Source: Fusibacter paucivorans
GTDB lineage: Bacteria > Bacillota > Clostridia > Peptostreptococcales > Acidaminobacteraceae
Assembly: GCF_018390735.1 (NCBI RefSeq)
Contig: NZ_JAHBCL010000024.1
Coordinates: 17,604-81,603, forward strand
Direction of reading: 5' to 3'
Length of the DNA stretch: 64,000 bases
The translations under genes were made by a program, and so were the position numbers. Within the stretch, counting starts at the first letter, position 1; every line of letters starts with the position of its first letter. The notes beneath the pieces are model-generated. The model had not been told where the DNA came from. It made no database searches and saw nothing but the letters and a program-made list of their open reading frames with translations. Below, in pieces: positions 1-8,099 of this stretch.

Positions 1-151
1 AGACCGGGTTGTAGAGGTCCTGTCAATACCAATATCACTATTGACAAAGACCGATTCAAACGATCAAAAGAGTAAATTCATCATGGGGATTACGAAATAT
101 AATGATCAAATCATAACGCTCTTAGATATTGAGCGGATACTTTTTGATTAA
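1..151 (+). CDS. CheW-like chemotaxis coupling protein, C-terminal fragment
   Basis: The frame that ends at the TAA at 149-151 is open back to the window edge and encodes about 49 residues. The fragment starts with DRVVEVLSIP and ends with ITLLDIERILFD. This matches the end of CheW/CheV-type domains, where a hydrophobic strand is followed by a conserved LLD-I-K/R-IL helix. CheW links chemoreceptors to the CheA kinase. The chemoreceptor gene starts 14 bases downstream, followed by cheR and cheB, which supports the call. The start lies outside the window, so CheW and the CheW domain of a CheV cannot be told apart. Confidence 0.75.
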   Translation, partial: DRVVEVLSIPISLLTKTDSNDQKSKFIMGITKYNDQIITLLDIERILFD

Positions 152-165
152 GAAGGGAGCGAACC

Positions 166-2991
166 ATGCTTAAAAACCGAAAAATTGGGACGAAATTGTT
201 GTTCGGCATCGGCTTAATGGTGGTTATCATTTCATTGGTAATTGGCTATACCATCTATAACTTGCAGCTGGAAAAGATGCAAGCAGATTTATTACAAGAT
301 AAATATGTTGAAAACTTGAAAATCGTGTTTGATTTTAAAGATCATGTATCTGATGTTATGTATAATATGCGCGCCTATGGATTGTCCGGCGAAATGAGTT
401 ATTATGATGAAGGCGTCTTAAATATGGAAGCGGCCGCCGATAACTTGGACGATTTAAAGCAGTTTGCTGCGCGGTTCCCGGAAGACACTGCATTGCAGGA
501 AAGCTATAATAGTGCTGCGAAAGCACATGCAACATACTTTGAAGCAATTCATGGTACATATGATGCAATGATGGCGATGTCAGCAGGCGTTAAAGCGCTA
601 GACGATATTACAGACCAATTTGTTGAAGAATCGACAAACTATTATGAAGATCAAGTGAAAAAACTGCGAGACCAAATTGAGAGCAATGACAGTGATGAAC
701 TTTTGCTCGACAGAGAGCAAAAGATCGTCAAGATGACGGACATTATCAATAGTGTCAATGATATCCGCGTCAATGCGCGCACGGCTATCGCAGCGAATGA
801 TGCATCGGCACTGATTGCGGCATCAAAGCAGTTTGATTTTATTCACATCACACTGGATGAACTCTTTGCCGTGACAAAACAGCAATACAATATGGATCAG
901 CTTAATATTATTCATCAAAATGCTGAGGATTACGCTGATACACTGGTTGAGCTCGCCGGATTGTATACAGATTTGAGTGCACTTGGCGATGTTCGAAAAC
1001 AGAGTGGCGATTCGCTTCAGGCAGTTGCCAATACGCTTTCGAGCACTAATATGAACAGCATTATGGTTGCCGCTGAAGAAACGGTTTCCGGTGTCAACAA
1101 TACGACTAATGTTTTGATTTACGGCTTTATTATTGCACTGCTTATTGGGATTGTCATCAATGCCTACATTGTGAGAGGACTGACGAAATCTATTAAAAAA
1201 CTCACCGGTGCAGCGGAGACATTGGCAACCGGGGATATCGATGTGGTACTCGAATCGAAGGGCAAAGATGAAATTGGCATCATGACAGATGCATTTAACA
1301 AGATGATTGACAGCATCAAACAGCAAGCAGATGTCGCTGCAAAAATTGCAGAAGGACATCGCAACATTGATGTTGTTGTTAAATCTGATAAAGATATACT
1401 GAATATGAAGTTGAAAGAAGCTGTTCAGAGTTTGAATCTCTTACTTCAAGAAACGGATAAACTGACAAAGGCGGTCATGCAGGGCGATTTATCAGAGCGC
1501 GGCAAAGAAGGCGTTTTAAATGGTGTCTGGAATGATCTGATCGTAGGTATTAATCGACTGATCGATGCATTTGTCAATCCAATTAACTTGACAAATGAAT
1601 ATGTTACAATGCTCGGGAATGGTGTTGTACCAGAAAAAATTGATGCAGAATACTATGGTGATTTCAATGAGATCAAAGTGAGTATCAACCGCTGTATCGA
1701 CGGTATTGACGGTTTGGTGGCAGATACCAACGAGCTCATTGACGCTGCACAGTCTGGCGATTTAGCCTATAGGGCCGATGCGAGCAAACATATGGGGCAA
1801 TACGGCCGCATCATTAAAGGGATTAATGAAACCCTTGATGCAACGACAAAACCGGTTATGGAAGCTTCCGCAGTGCTGAAGGAAATGGCAGCCGGTAATC
1901 TGAAAGTGAAGATGACAGGTGAATACAAAGGCGATCACAATGCCATCAAACAAGCCCTTAATCAAACGATTACCTCATTGGTTGGTTACATTGATGAAAT
2001 TGCCATGGTGCTTGGGCGTATGAGTGAAGGTGATTTTACAGTGCGTGTAACGCGTAAATTTGAAGGGGATTTCATTGCGATCCAAGAAGCATTTGTCAAC
2101 ATTTTAGATTCGCTCAATAAAATTCTTGGCGACATCAATGTATCTGCTGAACAGGTCAGCTCAGGTGCAGGTCAAGTTAGCGCATCGTCTCAGGCGTTGT
2201 CTCAAGGTTCAACAGAACAAGCGAGCTCCATTGAAGAAATTACTTCTGCCATGACGCAAGTGGCAGAGCAAACGAAGGAAAATGCGCTTAATGCCAATAA
2301 GGCAAATGCATTAACCGTTAAGGCAAAAGAGGGTGCTATTTCAGGCAACGAGCAAATGCAAGGCATGGTCGATGCAATGCGTGAAATTAACGAATCGTCG
2401 AAAAATATTTCGAAGATTATCAAGGTAATAGATGAAATTGCTTTCCAAACCAATATATTAGCACTTAATGCCGCAGTTGAAGCAGCGCGGGCCGGAGAGC
2501 ATGGCAAAGGTTTTGCCGTCGTCGCCGAAGAAGTTCGAAACTTGGCTGCACGAAGTGCCAATGCAGCAAAAGAAACAACGGGATTAATTGAAAACTCTAT
2601 CAACAAAGTTGAAAGCGGTACTGAAATAGCGAATGTGACGGCAAGTTCACTCAGTGAGATCGTCGAGGGCGTATCAGAAGTAGCCACGTTAGTATCAACG
2701 ATTTCCAATGCTTCCAATGAACAGGCGATTGCTATCTCACAAATCAATGAAGGCGTTAATCAAATTTCTGATGTTACGCAGAATAATACGGCAACGGCGG
2801 AAGAAACTGCGGCAGCCAGTGAAGAAATGTCAGCTCAGGCTGAACTATTGAAAGATATGATTTCTAAATTTGAGCTCACGACGAAAACCCGTCATGTCGT
2901 TCAGCCAAAAGCTGAAAAACGTGAAGAAAAAACGTCGGCAGAATCGCCAAAACACATTCAATTAGATGATACGGAATTTGGCAAGTATTAA
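166..2991 (+). CDS. Methyl-accepting chemotaxis protein with repeated HAMP-like units
   Basis: This is a membrane chemoreceptor of 941 residues. A transmembrane helix lies at about residues 10-32, followed by a helical extracytoplasmic region to about 315 and a second helix at about 316-337. From about 340 to 680 there are several successive HAMP-like units, each with a G-D-hydrophobic turn followed later by a GDF/GDH-N motif (for example around 'MAAGNLKVKM' and 'MSEGDFTVRV'). The signalling domain covers about 690-900 and contains the conserved hairpin tip (ILALNAAVEAARAGEHGKGF). There is no Cache or PAS signature in the sensor, so a helical-bundle sensor is likely. A good site, AGAAGGGAG, precedes the ATG. 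The gene sits between the cheW end and cheR. Confidence 0.93.
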   Translation: MLKNRKIGTKLLFGIGLMVVIISLVIGYTIYNLQLEKMQADLLQDKYVENLKIVFDFKDHVSDVMYNMRAYGLSGEMSYYDEGVLNMEAAADNLDDLKQFAARFPEDTALQESYNSAAKAHATYFEAIHGTYDAMMAMSAGVKALDDITDQFVEESTNYYEDQVKKLRDQIESNDSDELLLDREQKIVKMTDIINSVNDIRVNARTAIAANDASALIAASKQFDFIHITLDELFAVTKQQYNMDQLNIIHQNAEDYADTLVELAGLYTDLSALGDVRKQSGDSLQAVANTLSSTNMNSIMVAAEETVSGVNNTTNVLIYGFIIALLIGIVINAYIVRGLTKSIKKLTGAAETLATGDIDVVLESKGKDEIGIMTDAFNKMIDSIKQQADVAAKIAEGHRNIDVVVKSDKDILNMKLKEAVQSLNLLLQETDKLTKAVMQGDLSERGKEGVLNGVWNDLIVGINRLIDAFVNPINLTNEYVTMLGNGVVPEKIDAEYYGDFNEIKVSINRCIDGIDGLVADTNELIDAAQSGDLAYRADASKHMGQYGRIIKGINETLDATTKPVMEASAVLKEMAAGNLKVKMTGEYKGDHNAIKQALNQTITSLVGYIDEIAMVLGRMSEGDFTVRVTRKFEGDFIAIQEAFVNILDSLNKILGDINVSAEQVSSGAGQVSASSQALSQGSTEQASSIEEITSAMTQVAEQTKENALNANKANALTVKAKEGAISGNEQMQGMVDAMREINESSKNISKIIKVIDEIAFQTNILALNAAVEAARAGEHGKGFAVVAEEVRNLAARSANAAKETTGLIENSINKVESGTEIANVTASSLSEIVEGVSEVATLVSTISNASNEQAIAISQINEGVNQISDVTQNNTATAEETAAASEEMSAQAELLKDMISKFELTTKTRHVVQPKAEKREEKTSAESPKHIQLDDTEFGKY

Positions 2992-3006
2992 TGCAGCAGA
3001 GGGCTT

Positions 3007-3816
3007 ATGAAAATTACACATGAAGAGTTTAAATACGTACAGCAAATGGCATACAATCAATTTGGCATTTATTTAACGGACGCCAAGCGATCACTCATTG
3101 AAAACCGCTTTACCAACATTGTTCAGGCAAAGGGTTATGAAAGTTTTATGCCGTACTTTGAGTCTTTGAAAAAGGATATGCACGGGTCGGAAATGAGTGA
3201 ATTCATCAATCGCCTTACGACCAATCACACCTATTTTTTTAGAGAAGAAAAACATTTTGATTTTTTAAGAGAAACACTCCTGCCGGCATTGTTCCGGCAG
3301 GAGTCCCACAGTCGGGACCTTAGAATTTGGTCAGCGGGGTGTTCAAGCGGCGAAGAAGCCTTTACACTGGCGATGATTATTGACGATATGCTAGGTGATA
3401 AAAAACACCTTTGGGATACGACGATACTGGCAACGGACATTTCGTCAAAAGTATTAGAAAAAGCCAACGCCGGTCTCTATCCAAAGGAATCATTAAATAA
3501 CATCAATCCGATTTATCGAAATCGATATTTTGAAATTATGGGAGACCTCTATCAACTCAAGCCAGCATTGCGCAAAGAAGTGGTCTTTCGAAAATTTAAT
3601 TTAACGCATCCTTTTCAATTCAAGAAGACATTCCACATTATTTTTTGCCGAAACGTTCTTATCTATTTTGACAAAGCGTCGAAAGAAGCCGTTTTGACAA
3701 AATTCTACAACAGCTTAAACCATGGTGGCTACTTGTTTATCGGGCATTCTGAGACGATTGAAAATGGCAGCATTGGCTTTAAGTTCGTTGGGCCATCCAT
3801 TTACATGAAGGAGTAG
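3007..3816 (+). CDS. cheR: CheR, chemoreceptor glutamate methyltransferase
   Basis: The 269-residue protein has the usual CheR length and order: an N-terminal helical domain (about 1-75), then an SAM-dependent methyltransferase fold. The SAM-binding loop is visible as WSAGCSSGEEAFT, and the later IIFCRNVLIYFDK motif is typical of the family. CheR methylates glutamates on chemoreceptors using SAM and so sets adaptation. It starts 15 bases after the receptor stop and is followed 4 bases later by cheB, forming an adaptation pair. Confidence 0.96.
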   Translation: MKITHEEFKYVQQMAYNQFGIYLTDAKRSLIENRFTNIVQAKGYESFMPYFESLKKDMHGSEMSEFINRLTTNHTYFFREEKHFDFLRETLLPALFRQESHSRDLRIWSAGCSSGEEAFTLAMIIDDMLGDKKHLWDTTILATDISSKVLEKANAGLYPKESLNNINPIYRNRYFEIMGDLYQLKPALRKEVVFRKFNLTHPFQFKKTFHIIFCRNVLIYFDKASKEAVLTKFYNSLNHGGYLFIGHSETIENGSIGFKFVGPSIYMKE

Positions 3817-3820
3817 GACT

Positions 3821-4834
3821 ATGCCGAAGCGCAAAGTAAGGGTGTTAATCGTCGACGATTCGATGATGTTTAGAGAGACGCTCAAAAAAATGCTGAACGA
3901 GGATGAGGGCGTTGAAATAGTTGATACTGCGGTTGATCCATATGATGCCAGAGACAAACTTTTAAAGCACGAACCAGATGTTATGGTATTAGACGTTCAG
4001 ATGCCGCGTATGGACGGGATTGAATTTTTAAAACGATTGCTGCCGCAGTATCCAATTCCCGTAGTCGTTATGTCATCTCTTGACAATATGGTCTTTGATG
4101 CCTTGCGATATGGTGCGGTCGAATTTGTTAATAAACCGAATAGTAATGTGACGATGGACGACATGGTGAAAGAGCTGGTGATTAAAATCAAAATCGCTTC
4201 AATTGCCAATGTCAGCAGTTTGAAGCGGATTAATCGAAAGGCTCAGACCAATGGTCGCGCATCTGGGACAAATGTTAAGATCATTGCCATTGGCGCCTCA
4301 ACAGGTGGCACAGAGGCGCTTTACGAAGTACTGCAAAGACTTCCGGGTGATTTACCGCCAATTGTCGTGGTTCAGCACATGCCGGCGGTTTTTACAAAAA
4401 TGTATGCACAGCGTCTGAATGGGCTCTGTAAGCCCGTTATCAAAGAAGCAGAGAATGCTGAAGAGCTTAAAGCGGGTGCAGTCTATATCGCACCTGGCGG
4501 TTTACAGATGAGTATCCAAAGACAACAAAATAAGTCGATGCTCAGGGTATTTAACGGGGATAAGCGCAATGGGCACTGCCCGTCATGCGATGTACTCTTC
4601 GACAGTGTTGCCGCACTCTACGGGAAAAGTGCTGTTGGCATTATATTAACCGGTATGGGACAGGACGGTGCATACGGGCTTCTTAACATGAAACAGCGCG
4701 GTGCCGTGACACTGGGACAAGATGAAAAATCATCCGTTGTCTATGGTATGCCAAAGGTTGCCTTTGAAATTGGTGCTGTTGACTATCAGCTGCCGGTACA
4801 GGAAATTGGTCAAAAGCTATTACAATTGATATAG
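3821..4834 (+). CDS. cheB: CheB, chemoreceptor methylesterase/deamidase response regulator
   Basis: The 337-residue protein has an N-terminal receiver domain with the acidic pair in LIVDDS and the phospho-acceptor Asp58 (VLDVQMPRMDG). A linker leads to the C-terminal methylesterase domain. Catalytic Ser160 lies in IGASTGGTEA, the family His is in VVQHMP, and the late Asp is in LTGMGQDGAYG. CheB removes methyl groups from receptors and deamidates glutamines when phosphorylated by CheA. It is the last gene of the chemotaxis block, and a new promoter lies just after it. Confidence 0.96.
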   Translation: MPKRKVRVLIVDDSMMFRETLKKMLNEDEGVEIVDTAVDPYDARDKLLKHEPDVMVLDVQMPRMDGIEFLKRLLPQYPIPVVVMSSLDNMVFDALRYGAVEFVNKPNSNVTMDDMVKELVIKIKIASIANVSSLKRINRKAQTNGRASGTNVKIIAIGASTGGTEALYEVLQRLPGDLPPIVVVQHMPAVFTKMYAQRLNGLCKPVIKEAENAEELKAGAVYIAPGGLQMSIQRQQNKSMLRVFNGDKRNGHCPSCDVLFDSVAALYGKSAVGIILTGMGQDGAYGLLNMKQRGAVTLGQDEKSSVVYGMPKVAFEIGAVDYQLPVQEIGQKLLQLI

Positions 4835-4849
4835 CTTCCTTCGCGTTTG

Positions 4850-4858
4850 TGTTATAAT
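4850..4858 (+). promoter_or_regulatory. Extended -10 promoter for the class II aldolase gene
   Basis: A perfect TATAAT at 4853-4858 is preceded by TG one base upstream, giving an extended -10 (TGTTATAAT). No good -35 lies at 17 bases; TTGATA at 4826-4831 is 21 bases away. It lies in the 51 bases between cheB and the ATG at 4886. Confidence 0.6.
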
Positions 4859-4885
4859 GGTCATAATATAATGAGGGGGTATATT

Positions 4886-5539
4886 ATGTCTGTTAAACAT
4901 CAAATTGCACGCAAAGACATAACGGATGCGGGAATGACGATTTTGTCACTTGATTACGTCGTCGGCACTGGCAGCAATATTAGTGTGCGCATTCCGGGTG
5001 AGGAACTGATTGCCATTACGCCAACGGGTATTGCATTTGACAAGATGACACCGGAAATGGTGGCGATTATTGATATGGAAGGCAACCGGATCGACGGTGA
5101 GTTTGAACCTTCAAAAGCCTTGCAGATGCATTTGAGTATTTATAAAGAGCGAGATGATATCAATGCGATTATCCATACGCATCCTACGTACTGCACAGCT
5201 TTGGCACTAGCGAGAAAGCCAATTCCGGGTGCTTGGGAAGATATGATCGAGAGTGTCGGAGGCTGTGTGAATGTTTCAGATTACGTGTTGCCGAATTCAA
5301 ATCAAATCGGTCCTGTTGTCTGTGCGGCACTTGCCGATAAACTGGCCGTATTACTCGCGAACAATGGTTTATTAACCGTTGGTGAAAACTTAAAACGCGC
5401 CATTACCGTTGCTGAGATTTGCGAAAAATCTGCACATTCTGTTTTACTGGCGCATATGGTCGGCGGCCCCGTTCCCCTACCAGAGCAGGATTGCCAATTA
5501 CTTAAGCAGTTTTATAATAAAAAAGTCTGCAAGCTTTAA
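4886..5539 (+). CDS. Class II aldolase/adducin family protein (L-fuculose-phosphate aldolase-like)
   Basis: The protein has 217 residues when started at the ATG at 4886, which follows GAGGGGGT at a good distance. A longer reading from 4847 would run through the promoter and is rejected. The family features are SVRIPG near the N-terminus, the substrate loop ITPTGIAFD, and the zinc-binding HTHPTYCTALA. A later LLANNGLLTVG stands where the family usually has another zinc-ligand His, and here that position is Asn. Zn-dependent members cleave L-fuculose 1-phosphate or related ketose phosphates to dihydroxyacetone phosphate and an aldehyde. The lost His could mean altered metal binding, and the substrate is unknown. 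It appears to be a single-gene unit. Confidence 0.85.
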   Translation: MSVKHQIARKDITDAGMTILSLDYVVGTGSNISVRIPGEELIAITPTGIAFDKMTPEMVAIIDMEGNRIDGEFEPSKALQMHLSIYKERDDINAIIHTHPTYCTALALARKPIPGAWEDMIESVGGCVNVSDYVLPNSNQIGPVVCAALADKLAVLLANNGLLTVGENLKRAITVAEICEKSAHSVLLAHMVGGPVPLPEQDCQLLKQFYNKKVCKL

Positions 5540-5560
5540 TGGACAAAAAGAATTTTAAAA

Positions 5561-5579
5561 TGTTACAAGTCTGTTACAA
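5561..5579 (+). repeat. Direct repeat TGTTACAA, 11-bp period
   Basis: Two copies of TGTTACAA at 5561-5568 and 5572-5579 lie directly upstream of the -35 element at 5593. Eleven base pairs puts them on the same DNA face. They could be half-sites for a regulator of the downstream leader and transporter genes. Confidence 0.35.
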
Positions 5580-5592
5580 CCAAAAATAATGG

Positions 5593-5621
5593 TTGCGCAC
5601 ATTTGCAAAATCGGATAGAAT
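5593..5621 (+). promoter_or_regulatory. Sigma-A-type promoter of the leader/ABC exporter unit
   Basis: TTGCGC at 5593-5598, a 17-base spacer and TAGAAT at 5616-5621 give a standard vegetative promoter. Transcription would start near 5628, about 40 bases before the leader ORF. Confidence 0.6.
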
Positions 5622-5669
5622 TTATGTGAACGTGAGATATCGCGTTACAAAACGAAGGAGGTTATAAAG

Positions 5670-5807
5670 ATGATTAAGTTAAACTTTGCTTTTACACAAT
5701 GTAATACATCTGTGGATCATGACATTTACGCAATCAGTGCGTCCAAAATGCGTCAACCACGCCAACTTAATCTTGGAACATTTATAACCTGCGGGTATAG
5801 GCATTGA
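5670..5807 (+). CDS. 45-residue leader peptide ORF upstream of the ABC exporter genes
   Basis: The short ORF starts with MIKLNFAFTQCN and ends with CGYRH. It has an ideal ribosome binding site, AAGGAGG at 5655-5661, eight bases before the ATG. It is preceded by its own promoter and followed 16 bases later by a terminator, and the next real genes encode a heterodimeric ABC exporter. It has no signal peptide or hydrophobic segment and two cysteines (11 and 41). In B. subtilis a 54-residue ORF, bmrB, sits in the same place before bmrCD and controls them by ribosome-dependent attenuation. I infer the same kind of role because its 3' end can pair with the terminator stem. A secreted or modified peptide is an alternative, though I see no modifying enzyme nearby. 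Confidence 0.65.
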   Translation: MIKLNFAFTQCNTSVDHDIYAISASKMRQPRQLNLGTFITCGYRH

Positions 5808-5823
5808 TTAACAACAAATGTTT

Positions 5824-5853
5824 AACCACAGGTTGATCACCTGTGGTTTTTTT
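5824..5853 (+). terminator. Regulated terminator (attenuator) of the ABC exporter leader
   Basis: AACCACAGGT (5824-5833) pairs perfectly with ACCTGTGGTT (5839-5848) across a five-base loop and is followed by a T run. The upstream stem arm and its flank can instead pair with AACCTGCGGGT at 5786-5796, inside the end of the leader ORF, which would destroy the terminator. Confidence 0.8.
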
Positions 5854-5887
5854 ATACCTTAAATTTGATGTCGACTCAAATCGGCAT

Positions 5888-5920
5888 AGAGAGGCCACGG
5901 GTGAAGGGGTCTCTTTTTTT
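5888..5920 (+). terminator. Second terminator downstream of the leader
   Basis: The stem at 5890-5896 pairs with 5908-5914 with one G-T pair, across an 11-base loop, and runs into seven or more T. It lies 35 bases after the attenuator and still upstream of the ABC genes, so it is a second stop that read-through must pass. Confidence 0.6.
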
Positions 5921-5927
5921 ATGAAAA

Positions 5928-6166
5928 CATAATGATTTGCACACAAAGCAATTGTGGATTGATCACCTTCAAAAGCTGGACGTGTTAGTCATAAACAAGA
6001 TTTATTCAACGAAATTTAGCATTGAAAATGAACAATAGGCACTTGATGCGCTGGAGCAATACTTTTAAAACTGACGGTTAAAGCCATCAGTGACATTGAA
6101 GGATTACGGCTGCTTGAGTGAATTAAATCTATCGCCAACAGCATCAACAGCGGCTTGGAGTGCTAA
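5928..6166 (+). pseudogene. Decayed coding remnant, family not recognised
   Basis: Between the second terminator and the first ABC gene, a reading frame from about 5928 encodes protein-like sequence including KLDVLVINKIYSTKF, a TAG, then ALDALEQYF before a TAA at 6066-6068. A shifted frame from 6071 continues as LTVKAISDIEGLRLLE, a TGA, then IKSIANSINSGLE. The high content of ordinary amino-acid strings broken by single stops and a frame change suggests the tail of an old gene. It has some resemblance to C-termini of Rpn/PD-(D/E)XK transposase-like proteins, but that is only an impression. Confidence 0.35.
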
Positions 6167-6193
6167 CGGGTAAATATACAGGAGGTGACAGGC

Positions 6194-7936
6194 TTGAAAA
6201 ACATCATTAAATTCATGGATGGGTATAAATTCATGTTCATTACAGCAATTTTGGCCATTGTTATCGCAACACTTATGCAATTGGCAACACCGATTATAAT
6301 AAAATATGCCGTCGATACAGTTATTGGGCATGAAGATCCAGGCAATCTAGCATTTTTTCAGCAATGGTTTGGTGCAACGATAACAGGCGTCGTACTGGCA
6401 TTTATCATAACGAACTTAATTCGCGGCATCTTTCTCTTTATAAAAGGTTATTTTTCAAATGTTGCCGCAGAGGCAATCGCAAAACGTATGCGAGATGCGC
6501 TTTATGAACACATTCAGTACATGCCGTTTTCATACCATACGGGGCGGGAAACCGGCGATCTCATACAGCGCTGTACTTCTGATGTAGAGACGGTTAGACG
6601 TTTTTTAGGTGTACAGGTTGCCGATCTCGGCAGAATCGTTTTTATGGTGGTGCTCTCCGTTGCGGTTATGTTTTCGCTAAGCGCTAAACTAACCCTTTAC
6701 GCAGTGGTTTTGGTACCGGTTCTCTTTCTGTTTTCATATATCTTTTTTATTAAAGTTCAGCAGAACTTTACGAAATCAGACGAAGCTGAAGGCAGACTGA
6801 CGACTGTCTTGCAGGAAAATCTGTCAGGGGTCCGCGTTGTACGCGCTTTTGGGCGGGAACGTTATGAAATTGATAAATTTGAAACGGTTAACAGTGAATA
6901 CCGCGATACGACTTTTAAACTCATCGAACTCTTGGGCGTCTTTTGGTCATCTTCAGAAATTATGGCATTGATCCAGAGCGGTATTGTCTTAATTGTCGGT
7001 TCACAAATGGTCATGAGAGATGAAGTGACACTCGGAACACTCATCGCATTTATTACCTACGAATCAATGCTGCTTTTACCGGTGAAACAATCTGGCAGGC
7101 TGCTCAGTGAATTGGGCAAAATGACGGTTGCGGCAAAGCGTATTGACGAAGTACTCAGTCAGCCGGTTGAGACTGAAGAAACAGATGCCTTAAAACCGGC
7201 TATAAAAGGTGGGATTCGTTTTGAAAATGTTTCATTTGCTTACGAAAACGGTAAAGATGTTCTCAAGGGCTTAAACTTTGAAGTCAAAGCGGGACAAACG
7301 CTTGGCATTCTGGGCGCAACAGGATCTGGCAAGTCGACGTTGGTGCAGCTGCTGCAAAAACTTTATGATTACAGCGGCGAGATCTATATTGATGAGACAC
7401 CACTTTCGAGAATTGATAGACATTGGATTAGAAAACACATAGGCCTTATTATTCAAGAGCCGTACCTATATGCAAAAAATGTTAAAGAGAACATCGGTAT
7501 CACCGATCCATCTTATTCATTTGACGCCATACGACATGCGGCAGAACGTGCGGCGATTCATGAGAGCATTGAGGGATTTAAAGATGGTTATGAAACCATT
7601 ATCGGCGAAAAGGGCGTTTCGCTTTCCGGAGGGCAAAAACAGCGTATTGCCATCTCCAGAACGATTATTGATGAAACGAAACCTATATTGGTCTTTGACG
7701 ATTCGCTCAGTGCGGTTGATACGGAAACGGATCAAAAAATTAGAGAAGCACTGGCTGCCAGAGAGTCAGAAGCAACGACAATCATGATCAGCCATCGTTT
7801 GACGACATTGGCAAAAGCCGATGTAATCATCGTGTTGGACGAAGGTGAAATTCTGCAAATGGGAACGCATGAGACTCTAATTGCGGAAGAGGGCATGTAC
7901 AAGCATATTTGGGAACGTCAGCGTGCCATCGCATAG
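6194..7936 (+). CDS. ABC exporter half-transporter, degenerate ATP site (BmrC/YheI-like)
   Basis: The 580-residue protein has an N-terminal six-helix exporter domain (about 1-310) and an ATPase domain. Walker A is GATGSGKST at about 374-382, the signature LSGGQ is at 477-481, and Walker B is ILVFDDSLSAVD. At the catalytic glutamate position there is Asp503. That substitution marks the inactive-site partner in heterodimeric exporters such as BmrCD, LmrCD and TM287/288. I chose TTG at 6194 because AGGAGG ends at 6185, eight bases upstream; the GTG at 6185 overlaps that site. The second half-transporter follows after 163 bases, and the two should work together in drug or lipid-like substrate export. 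Confidence 0.9.
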   Translation: MKNIIKFMDGYKFMFITAILAIVIATLMQLATPIIIKYAVDTVIGHEDPGNLAFFQQWFGATITGVVLAFIITNLIRGIFLFIKGYFSNVAAEAIAKRMRDALYEHIQYMPFSYHTGRETGDLIQRCTSDVETVRRFLGVQVADLGRIVFMVVLSVAVMFSLSAKLTLYAVVLVPVLFLFSYIFFIKVQQNFTKSDEAEGRLTTVLQENLSGVRVVRAFGRERYEIDKFETVNSEYRDTTFKLIELLGVFWSSSEIMALIQSGIVLIVGSQMVMRDEVTLGTLIAFITYESMLLLPVKQSGRLLSELGKMTVAAKRIDEVLSQPVETEETDALKPAIKGGIRFENVSFAYENGKDVLKGLNFEVKAGQTLGILGATGSGKSTLVQLLQKLYDYSGEIYIDETPLSRIDRHWIRKHIGLIIQEPYLYAKNVKENIGITDPSYSFDAIRHAAERAAIHESIEGFKDGYETIIGEKGVSLSGGQKQRIAISRTIIDETKPILVFDDSLSAVDTETDQKIREALAARESEATTIMISHRLTTLAKADVIIVLDEGEILQMGTHETLIAEEGMYKHIWERQRAIA

Positions 7937-8099
7937 ATATAAGAGCACAACAGCAGCGTAGATCCGCTGCAGATTTTTAAAAAGATAAAAAAGTTTCATG
8001 AAAAGGCACAAAGTGATTTTTTAAGGCAAAGAGATTGCTTAAGAAGACTTTCGAGCTTAACACAGCAACTAAATTTGATTAAACAAGGAGGTGTTGACC

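Noticed and set aside
2202..2747. 181-codon open frame on the - strand inside the chemoreceptor gene
   Set aside because: It lies wholly opposite the conserved signalling domain, has no ribosome binding site and no recognisable domain; it is a shadow frame.
5670..5807. The 45-residue ORF as a bacteriocin precursor exported by the neighbouring ABC pair
   Set aside because: There is no double-glycine leader, no peptidase domain on either transporter and no modification enzyme; the overlapping RNA pairings fit an attenuator better.
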